Below are positions 46,225 through 58,177 of a DNA stretch of 64,000 nucleotides, one piece after another (the first letter of the stretch is position 1; every line of letters starts with the position of its first letter). Source of the stretch: Bicyclus anynana (Eukaryota > Arthropoda > Insecta > Lepidoptera > Nymphalidae); assembly GCF_947172395.1 (NCBI RefSeq), contig NC_069090.1, positions 17,442,962 through 17,506,961 of the forward strand, in the 5' to 3' direction. Below the pieces are notes generated by a model. That model was not told where the DNA came from and ran no database searches. It saw only the letters and a list, made by a program, of their open reading frames with translations. The translations under genes and the position numbers were made by a program.

Positions 46225-46407
46225 CTAGTAGACGCTCGCGATTTACCCTGGCCACCCTTAATCTGGCCCTCTTGCGATATCGGTTCTTAGTGGACGTCTT
46301 CTAACTGTAAACTACCTCCCTGCCAAATTTCATCTTTGTCGTCTAGTGGTTTTCGAGATGTCGTGATGAATGAACTTTTGCATTTATATATTAAGGTAGA
46401 AGATAGA
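46225..46407 (-). mobile_element. Second-type Helitron, complete
   Basis: Read on the minus strand it starts TCTATCTTCTACC and ends CTAG, with A (46224) and T (46408) outside. The body (gatgaaatttggcagggagg, ccactaagaaccgatatcg) matches the split copy ending at 5187. Confidence 0.75.
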
Positions 46408-46675
46408 TTCTCTAAGGTAGGCTATAATATGTTGCTCTGGAAAGCTAGCACTGACTGTCCCCTGAGTAGGTTACGCTGGGCAGTAGATAAGTGAGCAGAT
46501 TTGCAGTTTTGGACACAATGAGGACCAGACCACACCTGTGCGTCTGTGCACCCCTAGTGAGAGATACCTCTCATTACTCACGTGGTTTTCGAATATCGAA
46601 CAGTCGGAGATAAATTAACAAATAAATACTTATGAGTACATCCAACTGAAACTAATTTTGGCAGTTAAAAATATT

Positions 46676-46825
46676 TTAATCAATGAAATTCAAAGATATG
46701 GTGATAATTATAAACGTACTCGAAGCTTTTAGGTTTAAAACTTTAATTATCACCATAACTTTACAATGATTGAAAAAAATAAGTGATGGACGATTCAAAA
46801 TGATCTTTGAATTTCAACTTCTTTG
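46676..46825. repeat. Nested inverted repeats
   Basis: TATGGTGATAATTA (about 46699) is perfectly complementary to TAATTATCACCATA (about 46745). Outside them TGAAATTCAAAGAT pairs with ATCTTTGAATTTCA near 46810. The unit may be a decayed MITE. Confidence 0.6.
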
Positions 46826-47216
46826 AGGATTGCAAAAACGCTTGACTTAAGAAGTATGTTGTTCGAAGGCAATATTTGGAGTTATATTTAGATTATTTTA
46901 CGTTGGCAAATTAACACATGTATAACATACAGTGTGCTTGTTAGTTTTCTTCAAATACCAAAAAAATATCAGTAGTCAGTTTTCCAACTGTGGGAATTAC
47001 TTACTTCCAGTACTTCTAAAAGCACATAAAGTCGTCGGTCAACAGCCACATCCAACACCGTATTGGAGCAGAGTAGTCTAAGATTTATATCAACCTAACT
47101 GAGGAGAAAGGAAGTCGTTCTTTCTCTACAGAGTCCTGTAGTCAACCTTTATTGGACCGTAATGTTTCAGATTCTTGCAAAAATATAGGCCACTAATGAT
47201 CAAAACACATAATATA
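46826..47216. other. Unassigned
   Basis: No gene recognised. Confidence 0.45.
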
Positions 47217-47406
47217 TTAGCCGACGCACTGCCCTTTCACCCGCACAGTTCCCGTTCCCGTGATAATACGGGCATAAAATATAGTCAATGCCACTCACAA
47301 ATAACTTGACTTTCCGTTGTAAAAGAATTTTCAAAGTCGGTTCAGTATATTCAGAGGTATCCTACAACTTCACAAACTTTTCCTCTTTATAATGATAAAG
47401 ACTAGA
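47217..47406 (-). mobile_element. Helitron, decayed
   Basis: tttcacccgcacagttcccg, aatacgggcataaaatatag and cacaaacttttcctctttat are Helitron blocks. The terminus reads TTAG in place of CTAG. Confidence 0.6.
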
Positions 47407-47851
47407 AAACTATCATAGCGAATCAGTCTCGTACTAGGGACGGTATGCAAACATTTTGGCATCGAGATTGCGAAGTATCCAAGTACTAACAAATTATATC
47501 CATTTAGCTGTCAGAATTTATCTTAAAATCTATATGTTATGTTATTTCTCAATTTCGGGCTCGGCCGTGTATGAACATAATTATTCACATACCGACATCA
47601 TTTACCTACATATATACGAGTAATAAAACTGTTTGTTTATGTGTAGTGACTGCTGGTTTATTAACTAAACAGGAATGTATGGCGGTGTCGCTAGGTTTAT
47701 AGTTACAAATGAACCAATCTTTAGCGCAGTTTATTCTGTAGATCACAACGTGGCGTGCATACCACAGATGCAAAAAGGCACTACCTACCCCGAGAACCCT
47801 TTACGAACCTGAATTGGAGAAAGAATTTTCTATTTTGTACAACTTTTAGGG

Positions 47852-47924
47852 TTCCGAACGTACGTGCATACAAAAACAGAACACTAAAGTGTGTTCTGTT
47901 TTTGTATGCACGTACGTTCGGAAC
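47852..47924. repeat. Near-perfect palindrome with 33/34-bp arms
   Basis: The left arm starts GTTCCGAACGTACGTGCATA. The right arm ends CGTACGTTCGGAAC and is its complement apart from one bulged base; the loop is TAAAGT. The words AGGGTTCC to the left may mark the edge of a dispersed repeat. Confidence 0.88.
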
Positions 47925-47929
47925 TACCA

Positions 47930-48630
47930 TTTAGGGCCTACCCTACTTTAAACATCTTCGTATACGCCACTACAATGTACAAATATTTATTAATTGTCTT
48001 CAATAAAGGGGGTTCTATAGCCGAACCATGTTGTTTATGTTTATTTATCTGCGATTTTCTCAAATCTTCTGATTTGTATGGGATTACGTTATTTAAATGC
48101 ATGTTTATCAGGTAGGTAAGGGTTTAGATAATTGTACTTTAATATAGTTATTATGTTTATTATTATTATTATTTTCAGCACTAATATAAGTTAAATAGAC
48201 AAGTTTTCTAAAATATATTAATCCAGCAGATAATAACGCAAACAAGTGATGAAAGTTCGTTTTGAATTTCAAACAAAGTCGCAAGTAATACTAGTGTTAT
48301 GTCACGTGTCAATTTTACTTCAACTTCAAGGATTCCGTGCTACTTCACACGAATTACAAGAAAAAGCCACTCAAATTACCATAATATAATATGACGACTG
48401 CGTTTAGCTGGAAGGGACAATATTTACTGCATTACCGAACGATTTACAAGAAAATACAAATTACGAGAAATGAGAATCAAAAATAACCTTCGTTCTGGAT
48501 TTAAATAAAAAATCAAATTACGAAAGAAGCTAATAATAAATAATTGACGACAATAAATAGGTAAGTCATTTCGTTTTATGGTTTTCCTGTTATTTTCCCG
48601 TGTATGTTAATCAAGTATTATTAAATCATC
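47930..48630. other. Unassigned
   Basis: No gene recognised; the frame starting in the palindrome is not supported by family similarity. Confidence 0.45.
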
Positions 48631-48631
48631 A

Positions 48632-48795
48632 TCATTAACAAGCATGTTCGGCTCTGTTGAGCACGAGTCTCCTCTCAGAATGAGGGGGGTTAAGCTAATA
48701 AGTAATTCATAGCCAAAATACGGATTGGCAGACTTCACACACGATGAGAATTAAGAAAATTCTCAGGTTTCCTCACGATGATTTTTCTCTTGAGC
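48632..48795 (-). mobile_element. SINE, first family, head-less and diverged
   Basis: gcacgagtctcctctcagaa and tacggattggcagacttcac are constant blocks. The rest is diverged and the head is missing. Confidence 0.78.
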
Positions 48796-49419
48796 TGGAT
48801 ACTTTTTCAAAGTTGTGCATAGGTTAAGACATGGTGTTCTGATGCTTAGACTACTTTTAGTTTTTGACTTGCCGAAGTGTGCCTAAGATATCTGGGTATC
48901 AGACACTAATAGTGTTAAGGTTTAAGGGGACCCTGGCCTGACCTGGCCGAAGGGGGAATTGATTATAATCAAACATAAAAAACATTGCCCCGATCGCCTA
49001 ACAAACGCCATGAAATCAATCAACCTTGGCCGAGCGTGCTGCGTGCCCTTCGCCGCGAAGGGCCGACAATGCAAACAACTACATTATGTAACTTTATACG
49101 CCATTATTTAGACTAAAATGGAAGCGCGCCCACGTGTGGCTCGCGAAAAAAACCGCAAATTATTTAAAGTGAATCGTCTTATACGTTGTATAGAATTAGG
49201 CGGTAATTTGCTGAAGTTTTAGTAGGAACAAATGAGAAAAATGTATGTTTATTTATTTATTACCTATACAAACCTTTGCCACAGAAACATTAAAAAAAAC
49301 AATCACCAAAACATTGATTTTGTTATTCTACGTGTTTATCTTAATGATCGTAACCGCAACGTCTACACGTAGCTCTCTCACTACCGATTTCTATCTATCC
49401 GATATGTGGGCTACTCAAA
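48796..49419. other. Unassigned
   Basis: No gene recognised. Confidence 0.45.
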
Positions 49420-49505
49420 ACTTCATGAAATAAAGATTAGCCCAAAATTTCAATCCAGGAGTCGAACCCATGTTCCGTAGACTCATAGGATAACAATTAA
49501 CCAAA
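49420..49505 (-). mobile_element. tRNA-like SINE head
   Basis: Read on the minus strand: ttggttaattgttatcctat, then gtctacggaacatgggttcg with box-B-like GGTTCGACTCC. It resembles the fragment at 7500-7575. Confidence 0.5.
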
Positions 49506-50336
49506 ACGGTAGCTTTTCTTACTGCTAGCTTTATCTTTACTGTTAAATATACATATTTAATCTTGTAGGGCGAAAAAATATAGTTTTTAATTTTTGCTAC
49601 GTGAGCATTCGCCTTAAATCAAAATGGCTATTAAGATAAAAAGACGGGGGCGGGCGGTTATGGCGCGTGACCTATAAAGAGCTCCTTGAGAGGCACCCAT
49701 GACGCTTTTTAAAGCTCCTACAACGTAGTTTTTATAATATTGCGTTTTTTTTACTTTTTATAAGAAATATACCTTATTTTTTTATATGCCTTGCTCTTGA
49801 TCACGATCTCATGTGATGTAGTTGTAGCCTAAAGTGTAAAGTAAGTGCTTGAAAATGTCTTTTCACTTTAGTTTTATAGATGCGCAAATTTATTGAATCT
49901 ATTTAGTGAATCGAAAGTCCATCAGGGCATAGTAATGAGTTATTGTGGTCGCGTATCGTATTTGGAAATACGCCACTTAATACACCAACATAGTCATACA
50001 AACTAAATGTTAATTGAATGATTGGAAAAAAGAGATTTTAAACTTCAGTCACAATGACAGGGTAAGTTTATTTAACTCGTCAACGGTCAAAAGTTCTCAC
50101 TTGTTTACGAATTCGCCTCAATAAGTTGATATATAAATAATTCATAAGTCGCTACTTGCGCAACGTTAAGTGACACCTGACAGTATGTGGTAGCTTATCA
50201 CTACGACAGTATGGAGCCACTTATCACGAACGTGATGGTTTAGCAAGTAGCGCCGGGAACTGAACCCATTACAGGCACCGAGTGACGCCTGGTGTCGCTG
50301 CCCTCTGCCATTTACCGTGACGTGAGTTATTTTAGA
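49506..50336. other. Unassigned
   Basis: No gene recognised. Confidence 0.45.
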
Positions 50337-50455
50337 CTAGCCCACGTTGCACGGTTTCACTCGCGTAGTTCCCATTTCCGCGGGAATACGGCGACAAAAT
50401 ATAACCTATGACACTCACAAATAACGTGACTTTCTATTTATAAAAAATACAGTAA
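50337..50455 (-). mobile_element. Helitron 3' part
   Basis: CTAG (50337-50340), cacggtttcactcgcgtagt and gacaaaatataacctatgac are the 3' half of a short Helitron on the minus strand. Confidence 0.65.
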
Positions 50456-51228
50456 GTAGCACCTTTACTAAGTATACAGGACCTATGTTACGTATGCTGC
50501 ATCCGTAGTTGATCAGCGAGTCCCTTATACCCGGGTGTAACAGTCAGCCTGTGATAGAAAAAAAGCTGGTGTGACTCCAATATCTCACCGGGGGGACGGA
50601 AAGTCTTCAAGAGGATCTCCTATGTCACTGGCTTAGCGTTAACTTAATATAATCATTTTTAGGGAGTCGATTGTTAACATTTTTTTTTACTCCTGGCAGA
50701 GCATGTCCGACTTGTACGGACTAAAATAACCTCCTCTGTACTACACTGTTGGCACGGACCCGCAATGCATTACTTCATGCCCCCTTTTAAGATTTTACTT
50801 TCTTACTTCTCATTTTTTCTCTAATCTCTCTTCTTCTCATTGTCTGTTAACATTTGTGCGTATGCGTGCCAATCTTCTTCGCTACCCAACATACGCGTTA
50901 TCAAATTGCGGAGGTGGATCGCTGGCTCACGCAGGCGCTAAGTGCTCAGTAATCACATGGTGCTCAAAACTTATCGTAGATACCTATAATTGTTTTCTTC
51001 TGCACTTAGCTGACTCGACAAATATTTACGAGTATATGTACCTACTACTACTATAATATTTTTTATCGTTATACTACTATTACAACAAAAACAATCTTTA
51101 CAGTTGACACCCACTCGCTTCACATTTGCGTCTCAATCGTGCTGTGCTCACAAAAAGTTAATTAGCACTTTTTGCTACAACTCGCGAGAGGTAAAGATAT
51201 TTTATGGTTAAGGTTCGGCTTTTGATTG
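50456..51228. other. Unassigned
   Basis: No gene recognised. A C/T-rich part lies at 50790-50850. Confidence 0.45.
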
Positions 51229-51845
51229 TCTATATTAATATTATAAAGAAGAAAGATTTGATTGTTTGTTTGTATGTTTTTAATAGGCTTTGGAACTATT
51301 GAACTGATTTGAAAAATTCCTTCACAGTTGAAGATACAGAAAAGACGTCTAAGACGAAAATATAGAACTCATTTTCCTGATTACGAATATGGACTTAAGT
51401 CAATTTGCCCAAAAACACGACTTACGACACGACGTAGAGTTGGGAAGCTACACTATCACCGAGTGCTACGGTCACAGAAAACATATCTATCTATATTTTA
51501 TCCCCGTATTCATTGGCGTATCTAGGATTATTTCCTAGGGTGGGTCCAGACCCGCCATAATGGTCAGCCCCTGACATACCGCTGAACAGAGTTGACACTC
51601 ATTATAGATATGTCATTTACAATGTTTGTGGACGCTGGCCTCTGAAACGGGTCGACTGATTTTATTGATTTTTCTTTGTATATGTTGTATTTTGGCGCCC
51701 ATCATAGAATCTTAAATCGGTAGCCCAGAATTCTAGAGTGGGCACTGGACCATTCTAGGGTGGGTCCGGCCCACCCGGCCCACCCGCTATATACGCCTAT
51801 GCCCGTATTCCTACGGGAACGGAAACCATGCGGATAAAATGCTAG
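51229..51845 (+). mobile_element. Helitron interrupted by a MITE
   Basis: It starts TCTATATTAATATTATAAAG and ends CTAG before T. The block ttatccccgtatt is split from ctacgggaacggaaaccatg by the insertion at 51511-51801. The 5' neighbour is G and not the usual A, so that flank has changed or the first base has shifted. Confidence 0.7.
51511..51801. mobile_element. hAT-like MITE with 8-bp target duplication
   Basis: The 291-bp unit has short inverted ends: CATTGGCGTATCTAG at the left and CTATATACGCCTATG at the right. CCCGTATT occurs directly outside both ends (51503-51510, 51802-51809). An 8-bp duplication with CA-starting ends fits the hAT superfamily; P-type elements also make 8-bp duplications. 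The right end is GGGTGGGCCGG-rich. There is no transposase. Confidence 0.85.
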
Positions 51846-51849
51846 TATC

Positions 51850-52317
51850 TATCTAAAAGAGTGACAGGACAAGTGCGTTTGTGTGTTTAAACACAAGGAA
51901 GGAGCGTCAGCAAACGAAACGCATTTTTAAATTATTATTAATACACGGAGAGGTTTACGTCAGCGAAAGACGTTTGTTTACAAACACACAGTTGCTGAGC
52001 AACCACTCACACACAGAGGTTAATTCAACATGAAAAAGATTGTTTCTGCCTTGCTGACACTCCTACAGTATCACATCGAAAACGCTCCTATCATTTACTA
52101 TTAGGTACAACAAAAACCAATCCTTCGTCATTAAATAAAATATTTCTACCTGGTTTTCTGTCGTCACGTGGTCCGCCGGGCGCGCTAACTAGTCTATCAA
52201 CTAACATTTAGGCACTGTCAGGGCTGTCAGTCACTTGTTCTTTAAATAGCTCCCAGGAAGCTCTTAAAGGATTTTCCCTACTGCATTCTACTCGGAGATG
52301 ATTCGATTCAATTCTGA
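51850..52317. other. Unassigned
   Basis: No gene recognised. Confidence 0.45.
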
Positions 52318-52522
52318 TCTGCAGTCTCATTCACTATCTTTGACGAGTGTCAGTTGACATATTATACGAAATTGAGATTATAATTATATAAAAAATGTCA
52401 TCCGGTGCCTACAGGTATCATAAAAATATGATCATATTAGGTAGATAAAAATTTTCAATTGATTTGATGTTTATTTTAAGACCGAAATAGTGAATAGGCC
52501 AGCTGATGTAATGCATCCGGAA
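52318..52522 (+). repeat. Unnamed dispersed repeat, copy 2
   Basis: See copy 1 at 45160-45372: the same order of blocks, ending gaataggccagctgatgtaa. Confidence 0.7.
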
Positions 52523-53004
52523 TCCAGAGCATCAGCTCGAAAATTGATAAAACATATGTGTTTGTCCGCAAGGGCAGCCCTACCGAGATCTAATAAGTTG
52601 CAAAACAGTTAAGAATGCCATCATCGCCCACTCGGCGAAATGTGCCTCGCTGTGGCACGCGGCGGCGTGGTGGGCGAGCTGCTAGATGCTCCATATCGTT
52701 GACAAGCTGTGACTACTGGCTAGTTCATTTTCATTATACTAGAGATAGGTACAACTGCATTGTGGTTAGCCTATGCAGCTTCGTATCCGAGATCTCGGAA
52801 TTTTCAGCAGCCTAAGTTGGAAAGTTTATGGTGATACTCCCTGTGCCTCAGATAGTACGTTGAGCTCTTGGACGTGCTCTTAGCCATCGTTACGCAATCA
52901 AACATTTACATCAGAAATACGCCAACCCGCACTAAATCATGGCTCTACATACCCTCTTCTTTTAGGAGAGAGGATTGGCTAAGAAAACGTATAATAATAG
53001 ATGA
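52523..53004. other. Unassigned
   Basis: A GC-rich piece at 52607-52690 has open frames on both strands and no recognisable motif. No gene called. Confidence 0.4.
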
Positions 53005-53196
53005 CCAGCTGACGCCGCGCGGTTTCATCCGCGTGGTTCCCGTTCCTGTAGAAATACAAGGATATTATATAGCCTATAGCCTTCCCAGATAAATGGGCTA
53101 TCTAACACTGAAAGAATTTTTCAAATCGGACCAGTAGTTCCTGAGATTAGCGCGTTCAATTAAAACAAACAAACAAACTCTTTAGCTTTATATAGA
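53005..53196 (-). mobile_element. Non-autonomous Helitron, mutated end
   Basis: The body matches the copies at 4815 and 58584 (aacactgaaagaatttttca, gttcctgagattagcgcg). The 3' terminus reads CCAG on the plus strand (CTGG), a one-base change from CTAG. The 5' end is TCTATATAAAG. Confidence 0.78.
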
Positions 53197-54093
53197 CGAT
53201 GAGGAAAAGTCACCTTTTTGACAGAGCTATGCGAGGTGATTTTGTATAATGTAATCAGGAAAATCAGAGAAAGAAATGTGGGCTAGGTATATAGGTGGTA
53301 ACTTGAGCAGGAGATTAAGCAAAATTTAGTTTATACCTTTGTAGTTTAAACTAAATTATTAAAATAAAAAGCCTTTTCAATCTCCGAAAGTACCTACCAA
53401 TCTACTATAATTTACGTTGCTTTTAATTTAATTTCCATGTACCTATTTAGATAATTAAGTAGGTATGTAGGTATGGTATATTTTTTGAAAATTTAACAAA
53501 CCTTAAACGTTATAATAGACTATATTTTAGAAATGCCAAAATTCTATGAAATCAATTCCTATGTACGGTGTACTTTAATCTAATTTAAATACTATACGTA
53601 ATATATGTAAGTTATCAATATACTATGTCTCTCTACCTAGCTATTATGCCTACATATAAAGAAGTTAAGCAATAAATATAATAATACATAGCTAATGCTG
53701 CATGTACATAAATATACATGGAAGCCATTAACGTAATGAAACACATAAGTCATGATTAACCAGAGCTGTGTATATAATTGTTGTGCAAAAAACAAAATGT
53801 CGGCGTGGGCGCTATGGCAAATGACTGCAAGACATATTTCATGGCGGAAAATTAATAGTTGTCTATAATCATAAAAACACTTGACCATATTAAAATTTGT
53901 TTTGATTAGAATATGTAACCGCTTAGTATAATAAAGGTCTGTCTTGTCGTAGCAGCTTTAACTCCTTGCTGTAAATAAAAAAAAAAAATAAGTAAATAGG
54001 AATTAAAAAAAAAATCTCTTAATATGTTTTCTGTGTCTTGGGTATTACTGGGTATATCTAAATTATTATGTTATTAAATAAAACATATTAATT
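53197..54093. other. Unassigned, very AT-rich
   Basis: No gene recognised. Confidence 0.5.
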
Positions 54094-54104
54094 ATTTATC
54101 ACGT

Positions 54105-54162
54105 CTGTCGATGTTCTAGTCTTATATAGATATTCTCCTAAATAAGAATAGAACATCGACAG
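54105..54162. repeat. 14-bp stem with 30-base loop
   Basis: CTGTCGATGTTCTA at 54105-54118 is exactly complementary to 54149-54162, and flanking ATTTA/TAAAT can extend the pairing imperfectly. The size is near that of a microRNA precursor, but the perfect stem is short. Confidence 0.75.
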
Positions 54163-54169
54163 CCGTAAA

Positions 54170-55164
54170 TAGCCGTTTTTCAAAAATCTAAATTTTAACT
54201 AAATCATTAAAACAAAGACTTAATTAACAATTAAAAAAAATAAAAATAAAAATTAATTGCCCTTATTTATTACGTTATATGGAAACGCAAAACATAAATA
54301 GTTATAACAAAAAAACCTGATTTATGTCAAGTTTCGTTAAGAAAATTACTTACATAACAATAACAACACATTATATTTTTTTTCATATGAAATTCAAGCT
54401 TCTTCAAATGCCTTTGCAACACGAGTGCGCGTCTTAATAAATAAATGAGTGCATCCCAATAAATCAATAGCACTAATTAACGCCCGTTACCAGTGGTTAA
54501 CGGCTGTTAAAGGCTGTTAAAAGCCTGTAAAGCAGTCAATTGGCCGGCAGCAAATGGCGTGGAAGTATCGCATACCGCAGTAATGCATATGTATTGGCAA
54601 TTATTACGATTATTACTTGTGGTTTTGTGTTCGTAACGCTAATGATTGCAACTGGCGCCAATACATTATTGTAATAGATTGATCACGGTCAATTGATAAG
54701 AAATCTTACTTATCTCTGCTTATGATATGCTAGTGGCTATTAAATTAATTCAAGAGAAACGAGCCAAGTAATAATCATAATTATTATTTACTAAGCTGAC
54801 GCTTGCGACTTCGTTTTGTGGTTTTTTTTTTCAAATAGAAACAAACATTTACGTTTACACAGGCCATGCAAGAAGTCCTAGCCAGTATCTTCATCGATGG
54901 TCGTAGCGAAATGCCTATAGCATTTCTCCATAAAAGGACTATCCAACAAATGAGAATCTTTCAATTCGAACCAGTAGTTCCTTAGGTTACAAACAAATAA
55001 ACAAACTTTCGAAATATGGATTGGTGGCTTGTGGCTTGAACAAGGTGTTTAACTATGGCAGGCACAATACATACAAAGTGTATTAAATAGAAAATTCCTT
55101 CTCCCATGCTGTTTGGTAATGATTTCGAAGCAAACTGTGCATTTTTTCATCTATAGGTTTTTTT
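54170..55164. other. Unassigned; one Helitron scrap
   Basis: Around 54793-55010 weak Helitron blocks are visible (gacgcttgcgacttcg, cgaaccagtagttcc). No gene recognised. Confidence 0.4.
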
Positions 55165-55605
55165 ATTCTTTATAAGTTAGCCCTTAACTACAATCTCACC
55201 TGATGGTAAGTGATAATGCAATCTAAAATGGGGCTAATTTGTTAGGATGAGGATGAAAATCCACACCCCTTTCGGTTTCTACATGGCATCGTATTAGAAC
55301 GCTAAATCGCTTGGCGGTACGTTATTGTCGGTAGGGTGGTTATATAATGATTTATTTATTTTGCTATTATCCGCGAAAATTCGGCGAACCCATGCGACAA
55401 CGTCACCCAGGTCCGACAAAATACTCTCTACGTACGTTTCACCCCGAAACCGGAGCATCCTCAGCAGCAGAGCAGGAGGAGATGTTGACTCTACAACGTG
55501 CAATTGCAAAGACTTGAAAACTTCCGCAAAGTAACGCCTGCTTCTATCCAATAGGTAGGGTGGTTGGTGGTAACTAACCACGGCCGAAGCCTCCTACCAG
55601 CCAAA
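55165..55605 (-). mobile_element. SINE, second family, split by an insertion
   Basis: The left part runs to gtagggtggt at 55341 and the right part resumes at 55566 with ggtaactaaccacggccgaa. The two join in the order of the intact copy at 40428-40730. Confidence 0.85.
55342..55553 (-). mobile_element. Retroposed fragment with 12-bp target duplication
   Basis: GGTAGGGTGGTT is present at 55330-55341 and 55554-55565, outside a 212-bp insert that the other SINE copies lack. Read on the minus strand the insert ends AAATAAATAAATCATTATAT, an A-rich tail. Its body (gcaattgcacgttgtagagt, tgctgaggatgctccggttt) looks like a LINE 3' region. A minus-strand frame (VVAWVRRIFADN) is open, but I do not recognise a domain. 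Confidence 0.82.
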
Positions 55606-55982
55606 AAAAATGCATACCTATAAAGTTTTTCGAAAAAATAATTCTACCTCTGGACCAAAGAGGTTTTTCACCATGAAGACAATATGGAAATTCAATGGAA
55701 AAATTTATTTTCCAAGCTGTGCTCGGTGGGAAACTGGCGGGAAATGGCTATAGAACTCCATATAGCAGGTCACTGTGCCTTCTGTCTCTACACACTCTCA
55801 CGGATCACTTCCCTCGCTAATAGACACTAACAGTTGTTAGTCATTGTACGATTGGGAATAGTGTTTTATCAGTCGCATATACTCAATACTCAATAGGAGC
55901 CATTGTTAGAAACAAATACCCTTTGTTGATATGTCAGTGAAATTTCCCACTGTTTTTTTTATCAATAAATTATATTAATACA
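55606..55982. other. Unassigned
   Basis: No gene recognised. Confidence 0.45.
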
Positions 55983-56060
55983 GTAATTACCTCGTTAGTC
56001 TAGTGGTCAATCTGTGCTGGGCATAAGGTCCGAGTTCAAGACTCGGGTTTAACAATAAAG
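55983..56060 (+). mobile_element. tRNA-like SINE head
   Basis: ctcgttagtctagtggtcaa (box-A-like) and ggtccgagttcaagactcgg (box-B-like GAGTTCAAGACTC) are spaced as in a tRNA. A tRNA fold is not supported at the acceptor ends, so it is read as a SINE head. Confidence 0.5.
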
Positions 56061-58177
56061 GTTTTTCTTCCTTCCGAAAATTGTTACTAACGACAGAATG
56101 GGAAAAAGTCTAATGATATCACATGATATCACATAATGATAATGATATCATAACAGAATGGAAAGGATTATTAAAGAAACACAGAGACCTTAATTAGACT
56201 TTTGGAGTTTACTCCTTAAGAATCGATTTTTTTTTTTATTTAAGGATTTCATAACATTTTCAGGTGTGTTAAACTTACGCGTAACGAAAGGTCGAGACAA
56301 ACGGAAGTACAATTAAATATCCGTAGGGAACAATTCAATATACCGCGACGAAGTGCCTCAAAGTGGAAGGTTTTAAATTAATATCAATATCTCATACAGT
56401 ATATGAGATATGAGATACCTACCGTGAAACTGCACAACAAACCAGTTGACCAATGTCCACTGTGACACAAATGTGCACAGTACATTAATGAGTGCAAGAT
56501 GAATGAACAGTTTAATTCAGAGTTATTGCCGATCGTTGTAAGGCGAGGACACACCGCCGCATTCACCGCAGCGACTCGCAACATCAAAGCAAGCTTCGCA
56601 AACTTCTCAATGCACGCCAATAGAATACAGATGAAATAATTTTGTTCATATAAATATTATAGGTCAGTGTGATGGAACGAAAGATATAAATATCGCTCTC
56701 TCTCTGTCCTTGCGACTTGCGATAGGACAAAAGAGAGACCGATGAAGTGAAAAGTTCTCTTGACGTGCAATTTATTTATACATTTACGCCAAATACGCGG
56801 TGATCCAGATGCATTATTTTTATCATTATTATTTTCAAGATAACTTATAACTAAAAAAAGGTAAAAGAAGTGACTGGACTTCCGATGTTTTCGAGTATTT
56901 TACGAAATTTCAAGTTGGAGGTTGATAAAAGTGGTCAGCAATGATCATTAATCATGCATGGAAATTTAAAAGTTATGCACCTGATCTTTATCAGATCGCG
57001 CTGCTATTCTGTTAGACTGGCTCAACGCACCGTCATCTGCAATGTTGTTTTAGGCAACTGCAGCTTAATGCTTTTTCTGAGCCGAGCCCAAGTGGTAGAA
57101 TAACATAAGGGGACGAAAGACTCTCTGAGGACGTCTCCTATTTAAAGTCCCATTTTAAAGATTAATTACGTCCAGTTTATTTACGTCCGAGATAACGCAA
57201 CCGTGAACTCAGCAGTGTACTCTGACCTAAGGAGACAAGTTGTGAATGGCGACGCAGCAGCGCCGCGCACGAGGCGACGGTGTGATACCTATCGCATATC
57301 GCATACATTCCACAAAGTGATACACAACAGGGACAAAGATGTGAATTTATTGGTATCTACCTATTACGAGTGTCCTTGGGCTAACTATGATGTTGATATA
57401 TAAAGACAAGGAGATGATGAGATTGTATTTACTTCCTATTGCCCTTTTCATTGATTGTTAATTTATATGCACTTTTGAAACGTCAAGTTACCTGAGGTTA
57501 CCTATATTGCGTTATGGTGATAGGTAGGTACTGTCAAAACTCAAAAAGTCGAAAAATTAAAGTTACGCAGCGTAGGTTTCTAAACGCGCAGTGATGTGAG
57601 AAGATTCCATTATAAGCTTAAAATGCTTATAAAGATTATATTATAAGGATTATAAGCTCACCTGGCTGAGTTTGTTTTTTGTTTGTGACCAACTCCATAC
57701 CTCAATGGAAAGAGCAAGGAAAGGGCAAGTGACGTATACATCCTATACAGCCTACCCTAAGGACTCTTTATTATTTTTACGCCCAGTGTCTACCCAAATT
57801 AAAAGCCTTGTGCACGCCACTGTGAGTTCCCGCATATTATCGAACTGATAACATCCCAACCATCGCGCCACGCGACACGCTCACAGCCTCGCTCCCGGAT
57901 CCTAACCCTAAAATACACCGCACCATCTGCGGCCCATTAATGTTACGTAACTTGATATAACAGCAGGGTTGACTATTTTTTTAAATAAATTTGTCTAAAG
58001 TACTCTCAGTTGATTACTCTTGATCATGACTTGTAACATTTATTTTTCTTTTAGTTACTCGTATGATAAAACTACGAAAATGATGAACTTTTAGTTATGA
58101 TGATAAAATAAATGTTTAAACCCGATAATTTTGTAAGGTTTATGAAAGAAAATGTTATTTTAAACATATTTTATACA
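56061..58177. other. Unassigned
   Basis: No gene recognised. GC-richer pieces at 56520-56590, 57235-57290 and 57860-57930 have no motif I know. Confidence 0.4.

Noticed and set aside
52607..52815. Possible exon on either strand
   Set aside because: Moderately GC-rich and open, but with no family motif and no convincing splice sites.
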